DNA from: Lachnospiraceae bacterium
GTDB lineage: Bacteria > Bacillota > Clostridia > Lachnospirales > Lachnospiraceae
Assembly: GCA_017525525.1 (NCBI GenBank)
Contig: JAFXSQ010000067.1
Location: forward strand, 1-64,000
Length of the DNA: 64,000 bases
Reading direction: 5' to 3'
Position 1 is the stretch's first letter, and each line of letters opens with the position of its first letter. Shown one piece after another: positions 56,105 through 64,000 of the stretch. The position numbers and the translations under genes were made by a program. Below the pieces are notes generated by a model. That model was not told where the DNA came from. It saw only the letters and a program-made list of their open reading frames with translations, and searched no databases.

Positions 56105-57634
56105 TCAGACAGATTTAAAACTCATATCCCGCACTGTAAAGGTCGTATCGCCGCAGGGTATGTCAACATCCTCATTTAAAAAGGTTATCTCAAAAACCGT
56201 ATCAGCATAAGTCTTTTTGTCCTCATCGGACATATAGGACATTACCAAGCCATCGAGGAAGCTGTCCTGCTTCTTTGCTATCTCACGCATATCGTACGTG
56301 TCTCTTGACGCAAGATGCACCAAATAGGCATAATAGTCGCGGTTTTGGTATATCTCCTTACCGAACTTAATCTCGTAGATAGCGTTCAGCTCCTTTAGAT
56401 TTAAGCTTTTCCACTTCTTTATCTGGTCTAAAAGCTCCCTGAACATCCTTGCGAAATTCCTGCCTGTCTGCTCATCCAAAAGCTCATCCTCATACTTAAA
56501 GTTGTGGTCTAAATTCTTCTTTTCTATCTTTTCCTTTACTTCCGCATCACCCTTCACGGGCTTTAGGATACTCTCGACAAGAGACACGTTGAAGCTCTTT
56601 TCTCTCTTCGGCGCGAAAAACGGCATGACAAGTGCGGAAAGAAGCTCCGGTCTGTCCGCTTTGACAATCTTTTCAAGCATGTTGCCGTAATCAAACACCG
56701 GACGCAGCTTCTTTAGCTTAGCCCTGGCTATAAGTCTGTCGGACAGTGTTTTAAGCTCCATGGTCTCTTCTATAAGTCTGCTGTGGTTATATATGGTCTT
56801 TTTCAGCTCATCCGACAAGGTCAGTATCTGCCTGCTCAGCCTGTCGGTCTTCTCTCCTGTGTCCGCCGACAGCTTTGCCACTGCCTTCTCGACTAAGGCC
56901 TTATTCTTTGCGAAGGATTTCGCCTCCTCATCAAACCACCTTGCGCAGGTGTTCATATAGTCCTCGTAGGCTTGAGCTCCGCCGAAGGCATCCTGCTCGA
57001 GCAGCTTTATCACCTGCTCTTTCTTTCTCGAGATATCCGTAACCTCGGCATTGATGCGCATTACCACATCCACTCCGCCGGCGAAGTTGTCGGCCTTTAT
57101 CATCTTCTCCAAAAGAAGCGCGGACACGCTTATGCGGCTTTCGTCCTTGGCCTCTTTGGTGTCCAAGTAAAACTCTATCGCCTCGGGTGTGATGGAATAA
57201 ACCACCCTTCCCTCGGATATCCTGCTGTCTAAAATCCTTACTCTCGCAAGCTTCTTTTCCTTAGACTCAGGATCGTAAAACGGATAAGCAAATGCTTTCC
57301 CGTCGTTTCTCAGCTTATCAAATATATACATGATAAGCTCATCCATCTCTTTCCTTTCACCCTCAAGCTCAAAGTCCCTTTTCAAGAGCTCTCTTAAGAA
57401 TTTCGCGTACTCGTCAAAGCCGACCTCCCTCTCGTTAAAGCTGTTCTCGTTGATGAAGTATCTTAAGGTGGCAAGGGTTATATAACCCATATCAAGCGCG
57501 GAATATTTTCCCTCCTTGTACTGAGCAAACGAAGTTTCGGACAACACAAAGAAAGGATAATACTTTGTAAGATTTCTTATCCTTGCTTTGTGTTCACTGA
57601 TTATGTCATTTATCATCAGCGGATTGTCAGTCAT
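56105..57634 (-). CDS. MukF/kleisin-like condensin subunit (JetA-like)
   Basis: 509 residues. The N-terminal winged-helix-like part (about 10-190: YYPFFVLSETSFAQYKEGKY) is followed by a helical middle (about 200-330) and a C-terminal kleisin-like region. This resembles the JetA/DUF5716 family of Wadjet systems. It is the first gene of the condensin set and starts 15 nt after the purL stop without a strong ribosome site. The A-B-C gene order is that of Wadjet operons. Confidence 0.78.
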   Translation of the reverse strand: MTDNPLMINDIISEHKARIRNLTKYYPFFVLSETSFAQYKEGKYSALDMGYITLATLRYFINENSFNEREVGFDEYAKFLRELLKRDFELEGERKEMDELIMYIFDKLRNDGKAFAYPFYDPESKEKKLARVRILDSRISEGRVVYSITPEAIEFYLDTKEAKDESRISVSALLLEKMIKADNFAGGVDVVMRINAEVTDISRKKEQVIKLLEQDAFGGAQAYEDYMNTCARWFDEEAKSFAKNKALVEKAVAKLSADTGEKTDRLSRQILTLSDELKKTIYNHSRLIEETMELKTLSDRLIARAKLKKLRPVFDYGNMLEKIVKADRPELLSALVMPFFAPKREKSFNVSLVESILKPVKGDAEVKEKIEKKNLDHNFKYEDELLDEQTGRNFARMFRELLDQIKKWKSLNLKELNAIYEIKFGKEIYQNRDYYAYLVHLASRDTYDMREIAKKQDSFLDGLVMSYMSDEDKKTYADTVFEITFLNEDVDIPCGDTTFTVRDMSFKSV

Positions 57635-57649
57635 GATATTAAAGAATAA

Positions 57650-60600
57650 TTATTTAAAGTATGCAACGCCCGATTCGAATATCTTCTGGTTCTGATCACC
57701 GGTGATATTTATAGCGGTCGCAACATCGATTCTCTCCGAATGGCCCATCTTACCGAGCACCCTTCCATCCGGGCTAACGATACCCTCTATCGCATAGTAG
57801 GAGCCGTTCACATTGTAGTCCTCGTCCATGGTCGGGTTGCCGTCCGCATCCACATACTGGGTTGCAACAAGTCCTTCGGCAAAAAGCTTCTTAATCCACT
57901 CGTCGCTTGCAACAAAGCGTCCCTCACCGTGAGAGATTGGAATTGTGTATACCTTGCCTGTCTCAGCGAGCGAAAGCCACGGGCTCTTGTCGGTAACAAC
58001 CTTGGTGTAAACCATCTTGGACTGGTGTCTGCCGATGCAGTTAAAGGTAAGCGTCGGCGAATCGCTCTTTAACGGTGTAATCTCGCCGTACGGAAGAAGT
58101 CCGAGCTTGATAAGAGCCTGGAAGCCATTGCATATGCCTAAGGCAAGTCCGTCTCTCTCCTTGATGAGCTTCATAACCTCTTCCGCTATCTTCGCGTTCC
58201 TGAAGGCAGTGGCTATGAACTTGCCCGAACCCTCGGGCTCATCACCTGCGGAAAAGCCGCCGGGGAACATGATCATCTGGCTTGTGCTGATAGCCTTGAC
58301 AAAGGCGTCAACCGAATCTCTTATATCCTGCGCGCTCTGATTCTTGAATACGATAACCTCGGCATCTGCGCCTGCGCGCTCAAAGGCCTTGGCCGAATCG
58401 TACTCACAGTTTGTACCCGGGAATACCGGGATAAATACCTTCGGTCTTGCAACCTTATTCTTTGCAGTATATACATTTCCGCTCTTTGTGACAGGTGAAT
58501 TGACTAATCCGTTAGTCACATAGAGTGTATCTGATATCTTATTTTCCTTCTCAACGCCGGAGCTTGTGGGGAATACCTTCTCAAGCTTCTTGGTCCATGC
58601 ATCGAGCGCCTCCTCCATAGAGATAACCGCTCCGCCGCAGGAGAACTGCGCCTCCTTGGTAACCTTACCGATAACCTTAACGGGAATGCCCAATCTCTCA
58701 ACATCCTCTTCGGCTACCTCGAGGATTATTGAGCCGTAATCCTTGGCCGTAAGCTCACCGTCGGTCACATCACAGGTTATCATAACGCCAAGCTTATTGC
58801 CGAAGGCCATCTTCGACACAGCCTCTATGATACCGCCGAAGCCTACCGCGTAGGAGCTCTTGACAAGTCCTGCTTCTATCGCACGGTAAAGTCTTCCGTA
58901 CTTGGACAGAGCATCCTCATAATCGGGCATATCAAACTCATCTCTTAAGACATCGAGCTTGACGAGCACATTTCCGGCTTCCTTTAATTCTGTCGTTACC
59001 ACGTTCTGATACTTCGACACATCTACCGCAAATGATACAAGTGTCGGAGGAACATCTATATCGTTAAAGCTTCCGCTCATGGAATCCTTACCGCCTATTG
59101 AAGGAAGCGAAAGCTTCATCTGTGCGTCATAAGCGCCGAGCAATGCGGCCAAAGGCTTACCCCAACGATAGGGCTCCTCGCGGAGTCGCTCGAAATACTC
59201 CTGGAAGGTAAGTCTTATCTTCGTCACATCTCCGCCTGAAGCAGCTATCTTCGCAACTGAGGTGAGAACCGCGTAAACCGCTCCGTGATATGGGCTCCAG
59301 CTTGAAAGATAAGGATCAAAGCCATAACTCATCATGGTCACTGTATCGGTCTTGCCCTTTAATACAGGGAGCTTTGCTATCATGGTCTGTGTCGGTGAAA
59401 GCTGATACTTTCCTCCGTAAGGCATGGTTACCGAAGCAGCTCCGATTGAGGAGTCAAACATCTCTACCAGGCCCTTTTGACTGCACACATTAAGGTCTGA
59501 TAAGGTGTCAAGCCAAAGTGTCTTGATATCAGCACCCTCAGCACTCTTCTTCGCCTCTTCAAAGTAATCCTTCGAGGGATCAGGAAGCTCTACCTTTACA
59601 TCGGTCTCCTGATGAGCTCCGTTGGTATCAAGGAAAGCCCTGCTTAAGTTTACTATCTCCTTGCCTCTCCAGGTGAGCACCAGCCTCGGCTCCTCTGTGA
59701 CAGTCGCAACAGCAACCGCCTCAAGGTTCTCCTCTGCTGCGTACTTCATCATCTGATCCGCATCCTTGGGATCAACCACTACTGCCATACGCTCCTGAGA
59801 CTCGGATATGGCAAGCTCGGTTCCGTCAAGGCCTGCATACTTCTTGGGAACAAGATCAAGATTAACCTTCAAACCGTCGGCAAGCTCACCTATGGCTACG
59901 GATACACCGCCTGCGCCGAAGTCGTTGCATTTCTTGATAAGAGCCGCAACCTCCTCGCGTCTGAAAAGTCTCTGAAGCTTTCTCTCTGTCGGGGGATTAC
60001 CCTTCTGAACCTCGGCTCCGCAGGTCTCTATAGAGCTTACGTCATGAGCCTTTGAAGAGCCTGTCGCGCCGCCGCAGCCGTCTCTTCCGGTACGACCGCC
60101 CATAAGAATTATGATATCACCCGGATCGGAGTTAAGCCTCTTTACGGCGCGTCTCGGAGCGGCGCCCATTACCGCGCCTATCTCCATGCGCTTAGCCACA
60201 TAGTCCGGATGGTAAACCTCATTTACATGTCCCGTTGCAAGTCCGATCTGATTGCCGTAAGAGCTGTAGCCCGCTGCCGCAACCTTGACTATCTTCCTCT
60301 GCGGAAGCTTGCCCTTCATGGTATCCTTCAAAGAAACCGTAGGATCGGCTGCGCCGGTTACACGCATAGCCTGGTATACATAGCTTCTGCCCGAAAGCGG
60401 ATCCCTTATGGCGCCACCGAGACAGGTGGCAGCACCACCGAAGGGCTCTATCTCCGTCGGGTGGTTATGTGTCTCGTTCTTGAAGCTTACAAGCCACTCC
60501 TCCGTCACGGTCTTTCCGTCCTCATATGTCATCTCAACGGGGACAACTATCGAGCAGGCGTTTATCTCGTCAGACTCCTCCTGGTCCTCAAGCTTTCCGG

Positions 60601-61462
60601 CTGCTTTAAGCTCCTTCATAGCCATCAAAGCAACATCCATAAGGCATACGAACTTATCGTCCCTGCCCTTATAAAGCTTTGCCGCTCCGGCCTTGTACCT
60701 GTCAAATGTATCGGCCAGAAGGTCATGATACTTGCCGTCGTCAAAGCTTACATTCTTTAACTCGGTTGAAAATGTTGTATGTCTGCAGTGATCCGACCAA
60801 TATGTATCAAGCACTCTTATCTCGGTCATGGAGGGATCGCGTTTTTCGTCGTTCTTAAAATAATTCTGTATATGAAGAAAATCCTTGAAGGTCATGGCAA
60901 GGGAAAGAGAGTCATAAAGCTCCTTTAGCGCATCCTCTGCCATATCCTTGAAACCGTCGAATATCTTTACATCTGCCGGCTCATCATATTCAACATTCAA
61001 AGTATCCGGCTTTGATTCATCGGTTATCCTTGAGTCTACCGGGTTTACAACATACTCCTCTATTGCCTTTAACTCATCGTCGGATATGCTTCCCTTTATA
61101 ACATAAGTCGTTGCGGAACGAATAAGGGGCTCCTCATCCTCTGCGAGAAGCTTCACGCACTGCTCGGCGGAATCGGCTCTCTGATCGAACTGTCCCGGAA
61201 GGAACTCCATGGAAAAGCTCTTCTCATCCTCTGCTATCGGAAAGGACTCCTCATACAGGTCATCCACCGGCGGCTCCGAGAATACCGTAACCAAAGCCTT
61301 TTTGTAGGTCTCGTCGGAGATACCCTCAATATCATACCTTATCAAAACTCTGACATTTTCCGCCTTGATACTCAGGTAATCCTTGAGCTGACCTTTAAGC
61401 TCCTTTGCCTTAACCGCGTAGTCAGGCTTCTTTTCCGCATAGACTCTTCTTACTTTGCTCAT
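57650..61462 (-). CDS. purL: Phosphoribosylformylglycinamidine synthase (single-chain PurL)
   Basis: Fourth step of purine synthesis: FGAR + glutamine + ATP to FGAM. 1270 residues, the long form. Synthase half: SDHCRHTTF, FKNETHNHPTEIEPFGGAATCLGG, GGRTGRDGCGGATGSSKAH and SIGGKDSMSGSF. The C-terminal glutaminase (about 1020-1270) has PGTNCEYDSAKAF, the nucleophile Cys in ALGICNGFQ and SHGEGRF with the catalytic His/Glu. ATG preceded by GGAGGAAA. A 13-bp imperfect hairpin (GAGTAGGAA../TTTCCTGCTC) lies in the 67-nt leader, function unknown. Confidence 0.96.
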   Translation of the reverse strand: MSKVRRVYAEKKPDYAVKAKELKGQLKDYLSIKAENVRVLIRYDIEGISDETYKKALVTVFSEPPVDDLYEESFPIAEDEKSFSMEFLPGQFDQRADSAEQCVKLLAEDEEPLIRSATTYVIKGSISDDELKAIEEYVVNPVDSRITDESKPDTLNVEYDEPADVKIFDGFKDMAEDALKELYDSLSLAMTFKDFLHIQNYFKNDEKRDPSMTEIRVLDTYWSDHCRHTTFSTELKNVSFDDGKYHDLLADTFDRYKAGAAKLYKGRDDKFVCLMDVALMAMKELKAAGKLEDQEESDEINACSIVVPVEMTYEDGKTVTEEWLVSFKNETHNHPTEIEPFGGAATCLGGAIRDPLSGRSYVYQAMRVTGAADPTVSLKDTMKGKLPQRKIVKVAAAGYSSYGNQIGLATGHVNEVYHPDYVAKRMEIGAVMGAAPRRAVKRLNSDPGDIIILMGGRTGRDGCGGATGSSKAHDVSSIETCGAEVQKGNPPTERKLQRLFRREEVAALIKKCNDFGAGGVSVAIGELADGLKVNLDLVPKKYAGLDGTELAISESQERMAVVVDPKDADQMMKYAAEENLEAVAVATVTEEPRLVLTWRGKEIVNLSRAFLDTNGAHQETDVKVELPDPSKDYFEEAKKSAEGADIKTLWLDTLSDLNVCSQKGLVEMFDSSIGAASVTMPYGGKYQLSPTQTMIAKLPVLKGKTDTVTMMSYGFDPYLSSWSPYHGAVYAVLTSVAKIAASGGDVTKIRLTFQEYFERLREEPYRWGKPLAALLGAYDAQMKLSLPSIGGKDSMSGSFNDIDVPPTLVSFAVDVSKYQNVVTTELKEAGNVLVKLDVLRDEFDMPDYEDALSKYGRLYRAIEAGLVKSSYAVGFGGIIEAVSKMAFGNKLGVMITCDVTDGELTAKDYGSIILEVAEEDVERLGIPVKVIGKVTKEAQFSCGGAVISMEEALDAWTKKLEKVFPTSSGVEKENKISDTLYVTNGLVNSPVTKSGNVYTAKNKVARPKVFIPVFPGTNCEYDSAKAFERAGADAEVIVFKNQSAQDIRDSVDAFVKAISTSQMIMFPGGFSAGDEPEGSGKFIATAFRNAKIAEEVMKLIKERDGLALGICNGFQALIKLGLLPYGEITPLKSDSPTLTFNCIGRHQSKMVYTKVVTDKSPWLSLAETGKVYTIPISHGEGRFVASDEWIKKLFAEGLVATQYVDADGNPTMDEDYNVNGSYYAIEGIVSPDGRVLGKMGHSERIDVATAINITGDQNQKIFESGVAYFK

Positions 61463-61529
61463 TGCATTTCCTCCATAATTGAGCGAGCAGGAAACGAATT
61501 CGGCTTCCTACTCGTTTATAGTATATTTA

Positions 61530-61904
61530 TTATTCAGCTGTTTCTTCCAGCGTCTTTTCGATGGCTTTCTTTATTGAGTTGACATCGAAGGGCTTTAAGA
61601 TAAACTCCTTTGCTCCGGCCTTTATCGCATCAAGCATAATGTGCTTTTGGCCTGCTGCCGAAACCATTATGACTTTGCAGTCCGGATACTTCTTCTTCAG
61701 GAGAAGAAGCGCTTCTACGCCGTTCATAACGGGCATTGTGATATCCATGGTAACTATATCCGGCTGGCATTCGCCATACATCTGATATGCTTCTTCGCCG
61801 TTCTTTGCCTCTGCGCAAACCTCGTAGCCGAGCTCCATCAGAACGCCTTTTAAGATCCTTCTCGATGTCCTCGAATCATCAACCACCATAACTTTCGTTG
61901 CCAT
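61530..61904 (-). CDS. CheY-like response regulator
   Basis: 124-residue single receiver domain. Acidic pair DD (9-10), phospho-acceptor Asp in IVTMDITMPVMNG (about 54), conserved Ser in VMVSAAG and Lys in FILKPF. No output domain. Its ATG overlaps the stop of the CheX-like gene (TAATG), with GGAGG upstream. It fits a CheY partner of the CheX-like phosphatase upstream. Confidence 0.92.
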   Translation of the reverse strand: MATKVMVVDDSRTSRRILKGVLMELGYEVCAEAKNGEEAYQMYGECQPDIVTMDITMPVMNGVEALLLLKKKYPDCKVIMVSAAGQKHIMLDAIKAGAKEFILKPFDVNSIKKAIEKTLEETAE

Positions 61905-62809
61905 TACTGATTACCTCCGCTTCGAATATTTGCTTTCGCATCCGTACTTATGATAAGATCTGACTTTACTCCCCTTACATACATCGGAAGCACTATGAAC
62001 CCTTGCGCGCCCGAAAGCTCCGTCCTACCCGGGTACATCTCCGGAGGAAGCATCTCCGTCTCATCTCCTTCGGAACTTAAATGTCTTGCAAAAAGTCCGT
62101 TTGTAACATTCAGGAACTCACAGCAGGCATCAAGACAATCCTCGTCAAGTGACTCGAACTCCTCCTGACCGAAGCCCTCTCCGATGACCTTGTTGCCTTC
62201 GCCGGCAAGCGAACAGAAGAGCTCGACATCTCCCTCTATCCTCTGCACGGCCACATCCTCCGTGTCTATATGATCGCTTCTGTAAGCCTTGTCAAGCCTT
62301 ACTCTGTTGTCCACGAACCTGACTATATTCCTTATAATGAGTCTTAAGTAATTCTTGTCCGTCTCATCCGGCGATAAATCACGTATAAATATATCGAGAA
62401 TCCTGTCGGTATCGGAGCTTAAGAGCGCCTCCATATCCGACGGCTTGTAGCCGTATTCAATCTTGAATTCCGTAAGCTTCTGCCTTATCTCGGCCATGGT
62501 CAGGTATCCGCCTTCGGTCAGCGCCTGAACAAATAACAGGTATGAGTCCCCCTGCTTAGCCAAAAGCTCGCCCACCTGTGTCTCCGTCAGGTAGCCCTTT
62601 TCGATGGCGATATCACCGAAGCGCGCATCGGTTGCCTTCTGCAGCTCGTTGACCTCTGCCGCCTGCGCGTCAGTCATAAAACCGAGGTTAACTGCGATAA
62701 GCCCCAATTTAACCCTCTTGTTCCTGTTCTTTTCTATTATATCCATGTACTGCTTTTCTGTCAGCACACCCTGCTGCTCAAGATATTTTCCGAAATAAAC
62801 TCCAAACAC
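61904..62809 (-). CDS. CheX-like chemotaxis protein with N-terminal MshEN/GspE-N-like domain
   Basis: 301 residues, GTG start with GGAGG 6 nt upstream. Residues about 1-100 contain repeats of the type LTEKQYMDIIEKN..VKLGLIAVNLGFMT and RFGDIAIEKGYLTETQVGELL. These resemble MshEN/GspE-N repeats, which bind c-di-GMP in some secretion ATPases. Residues about 150-300 are CheX-like: EEFESLDEDCLDACCEFLNVTNGLFARHLS, then DLIISTD. CheX dephosphorylates CheY-P. The fusion would let a nucleotide signal act on chemotaxis; this is inferred. Coupled to the response regulator. Confidence 0.8.
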   Translation of the reverse strand: MFGVYFGKYLEQQGVLTEKQYMDIIEKNRNKRVKLGLIAVNLGFMTDAQAAEVNELQKATDARFGDIAIEKGYLTETQVGELLAKQGDSYLLFVQALTEGGYLTMAEIRQKLTEFKIEYGYKPSDMEALLSSDTDRILDIFIRDLSPDETDKNYLRLIIRNIVRFVDNRVRLDKAYRSDHIDTEDVAVQRIEGDVELFCSLAGEGNKVIGEGFGQEEFESLDEDCLDACCEFLNVTNGLFARHLSSEGDETEMLPPEMYPGRTELSGAQGFIVLPMYVRGVKSDLIISTDAKANIRSGGNQ

Positions 62810-62987
62810 GATTGACCTCCCTCACTTATTATGCCACACGATCTTCCCTTCGTCCGATAACGCTTTTGACACGGCTTTTGACGCGGTATCAAAAGCACAA
62901 AGAAAACCGTTCCTCCTGGTAACCTTCATACACTCGATATTATACCTAATAAAGTGATAAAAATCAATCATTCGATACATTTTTCAG

Positions 62988-63016
62988 TTGATAAAAATAA
63001 CAGAATTTACTATAAT
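62988..63016 (+). promoter_or_regulatory. Consensus promoter for the chemoreceptor gene
   Basis: TTGATA (62988-62993) and perfect TATAAT (63011-63016) with a 17-nt spacer, 63 nt before the start codon. The remaining gap (62810-62987) holds CGTCAAAAGC direct repeats upstream of the CheX-like gene; nothing more is seen. Confidence 0.85.
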
Positions 63017-63079
63017 AATCACAGTTTTTATCAGAATAAATCTTTAAGACTACTTTCTTAGGATCAGGAGGCACTTAAT

Positions 63080-64000
63080 ATGTCTATAAAGAAATCAACC
63101 GGGCTCGTGATAACTATCATGTCCACTCTGCCCCTAATCATACTTACAATCATCGCATTTACGGTTTCTTATGTAAAATATCTCGACCTCGCCAAGGAGT
63201 CGGCTACCAAGCTGGCCGAGGATTATGCGGTGGGCTTTCAGACACAGCTCAACTCACAGATTGCAGAGATCGAAGGACTCGCCCAGGCCAACAGCATACA
63301 GAACATTACCCTGGAGAGCTACAACGGCGTAGCCTCGGGTGTATCCTCTGCTTACTACGCCCCCGTTGCCGAACTCCTGTCCGACACCGCGCTCTATTCG
63401 AACGGATTTGTATCTTATTATGTATATGATATAAACGGATATTTTGTCATAGGTTCCGACAACGAATCGACCGGTGATTGGGAGGAATATATGTCAACCC
63501 CGGTTTCCTCGATTATGCGGACAACCATTTTAAAGTCATCGAACATCAATAAAAACAGAGGAAGCATAGACCTTATCACCCCGATAATCATCAAGAATAC
63601 CATAGTCGGTCTTGTCCGCGCAAATGTATCATCTGCATATTTCGGAAACTTCATTCCCGATTCGGGCGACGCCTTCATCCTCTCGGAGGACGGAAGCTAT
63701 CTCTTCTCCTCTGACGGACTTAAAGCTCTTCCGGAGCTTCACAATGCGGCAACCGCCATCATGTCCGGCGCGGAAAAGAACGGTTATCTCTCCGAGAACT
63801 CCACCTCGCTGAATAACATTTACGGCTTCTGTGAGATAAGCGAGTACCACTGGCTCTACATAGTCAAGCAGGACGGAAGCGCCTACACCAAGGTTTTGAA
63901 ATCCATCCCCCTGGTGCTCGTCATAATACTTTTGGCTTTTACCGCCCTTGCCATCATCATCGGCAAGCTGCAGGCAAAGAAGCTCACGGACCCCATTATC
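63080..64000 (+). CDS. Chemoreceptor-like membrane sensor (partial, 3' end beyond window)
   Basis: 307 codons up to the edge; the frame is open throughout. ATG with AGGAGG. Membrane helix at about 8-30, an extracytoplasmic dCache-like sensor (about 35-270: YYVYDINGYFVIGS, DLITPIIIKNTIVGLVRA), a second helix at about 275-297, then KKLTDPII, the typical start of a HAMP domain. Most likely a methyl-accepting chemotaxis protein; a histidine kinase or GGDEF protein is possible because the output domain is missing. The neighbouring CheX/CheY-like genes favour chemotaxis. Confidence 0.82.
   Translation, partial: MSIKKSTGLVITIMSTLPLIILTIIAFTVSYVKYLDLAKESATKLAEDYAVGFQTQLNSQIAEIEGLAQANSIQNITLESYNGVASGVSSAYYAPVAELLSDTALYSNGFVSYYVYDINGYFVIGSDNESTGDWEEYMSTPVSSIMRTTILKSSNINKNRGSIDLITPIIIKNTIVGLVRANVSSAYFGNFIPDSGDAFILSEDGSYLFSSDGLKALPELHNAATAIMSGAEKNGYLSENSTSLNNIYGFCEISEYHWLYIVKQDGSAYTKVLKSIPLVLVIILLAFTALAIIIGKLQAKKLTDPII

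Overview
The window looks like chromosome from an anaerobic Clostridia bacterium, most likely a Lachnospiraceae relative (inferred from gene families, not computed). Evidence: clostridial ChW repeats in a huge secreted protein, DUF5662- and DUF6145-like proteins, a CheX-like/CheY pair, the long single-chain PurL, DapA/DapB under a lysine riboswitch, and strong AGGAGG-type ribosome binding sites. Almost every gene is on the minus strand. The exceptions are an AP2-type gene (18875-19726) and a partial chemoreceptor at the right edge.

Layout in transcription order (right to left). At 61.5-64 kb a chemoreceptor with a consensus promoter points right, and a CheX-like/CheY pair points left. purL (57650-61462) is followed by a MukFEB/Wadjet-like condensin set (jetA-, jetB- and jetC-like, 50563-57634) with no visible jetD and a 0.4-kb structured repeat between the A and B genes. 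Then come a radical SAM gene, a membrane protein with a 15-bp repeat tract, malic enzyme, and a moxR/DUF58/transglutaminase operon. A tRNA-Gly(CCC) with its own promoter is followed by four 79-bp tandem repeats. Next are NusG_II and heptaprenyl-diphosphate-synthase-I-like genes, an EAL protein, an ABC-F ATPase, ApbE, DUF5662, dnaE, a TrmH-type methyltransferase, an SSB-like protein and dapA-dapB.

At 22.1-27.1 kb lies a visibly AT-richer accessory block. It holds a 1180-residue secreted protein (CBM2-like, Ca-binding and vWA modules, DUF3289-like tail) followed by a small lipoprotein. A decayed copy of the large protein's last ~48 codons and a second, paralogous lipoprotein follow. This is the layout of a polymorphic toxin/immunity locus.

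At 8.7-19.7 kb is a second accessory block: a YbjN-like protein, a 2818-residue protein of unknown function, a GNAT acetyltransferase and the AP2-type protein. It is bracketed by near-identical ~75-bp inverted repeats. The left end carries a 1396-residue ChW surface protein, a 3D-domain protein, thrC, a preQ1-I riboswitch, queE and folE.

A modular intergenic repeat (called R1 here) with ends GATTCTTCGGGC and GGATCTT/AGTCTT occurs at least nine times. In seven copies it fills most of the gap between two genes and stops 14-18 nt before the next start codon, leaving room only for the ribosome binding site. A second repeat family (R2, GC-rich) occurs once upstream of dapA and as the 79-bp array beside the tRNA. 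Stretches over 300 bp without genes (20.67-20.98, 29.16-29.60, 31.08-31.38, 42.37-42.80, 55.70-56.10 kb) are filled by these repeats, riboswitches or the tRNA.
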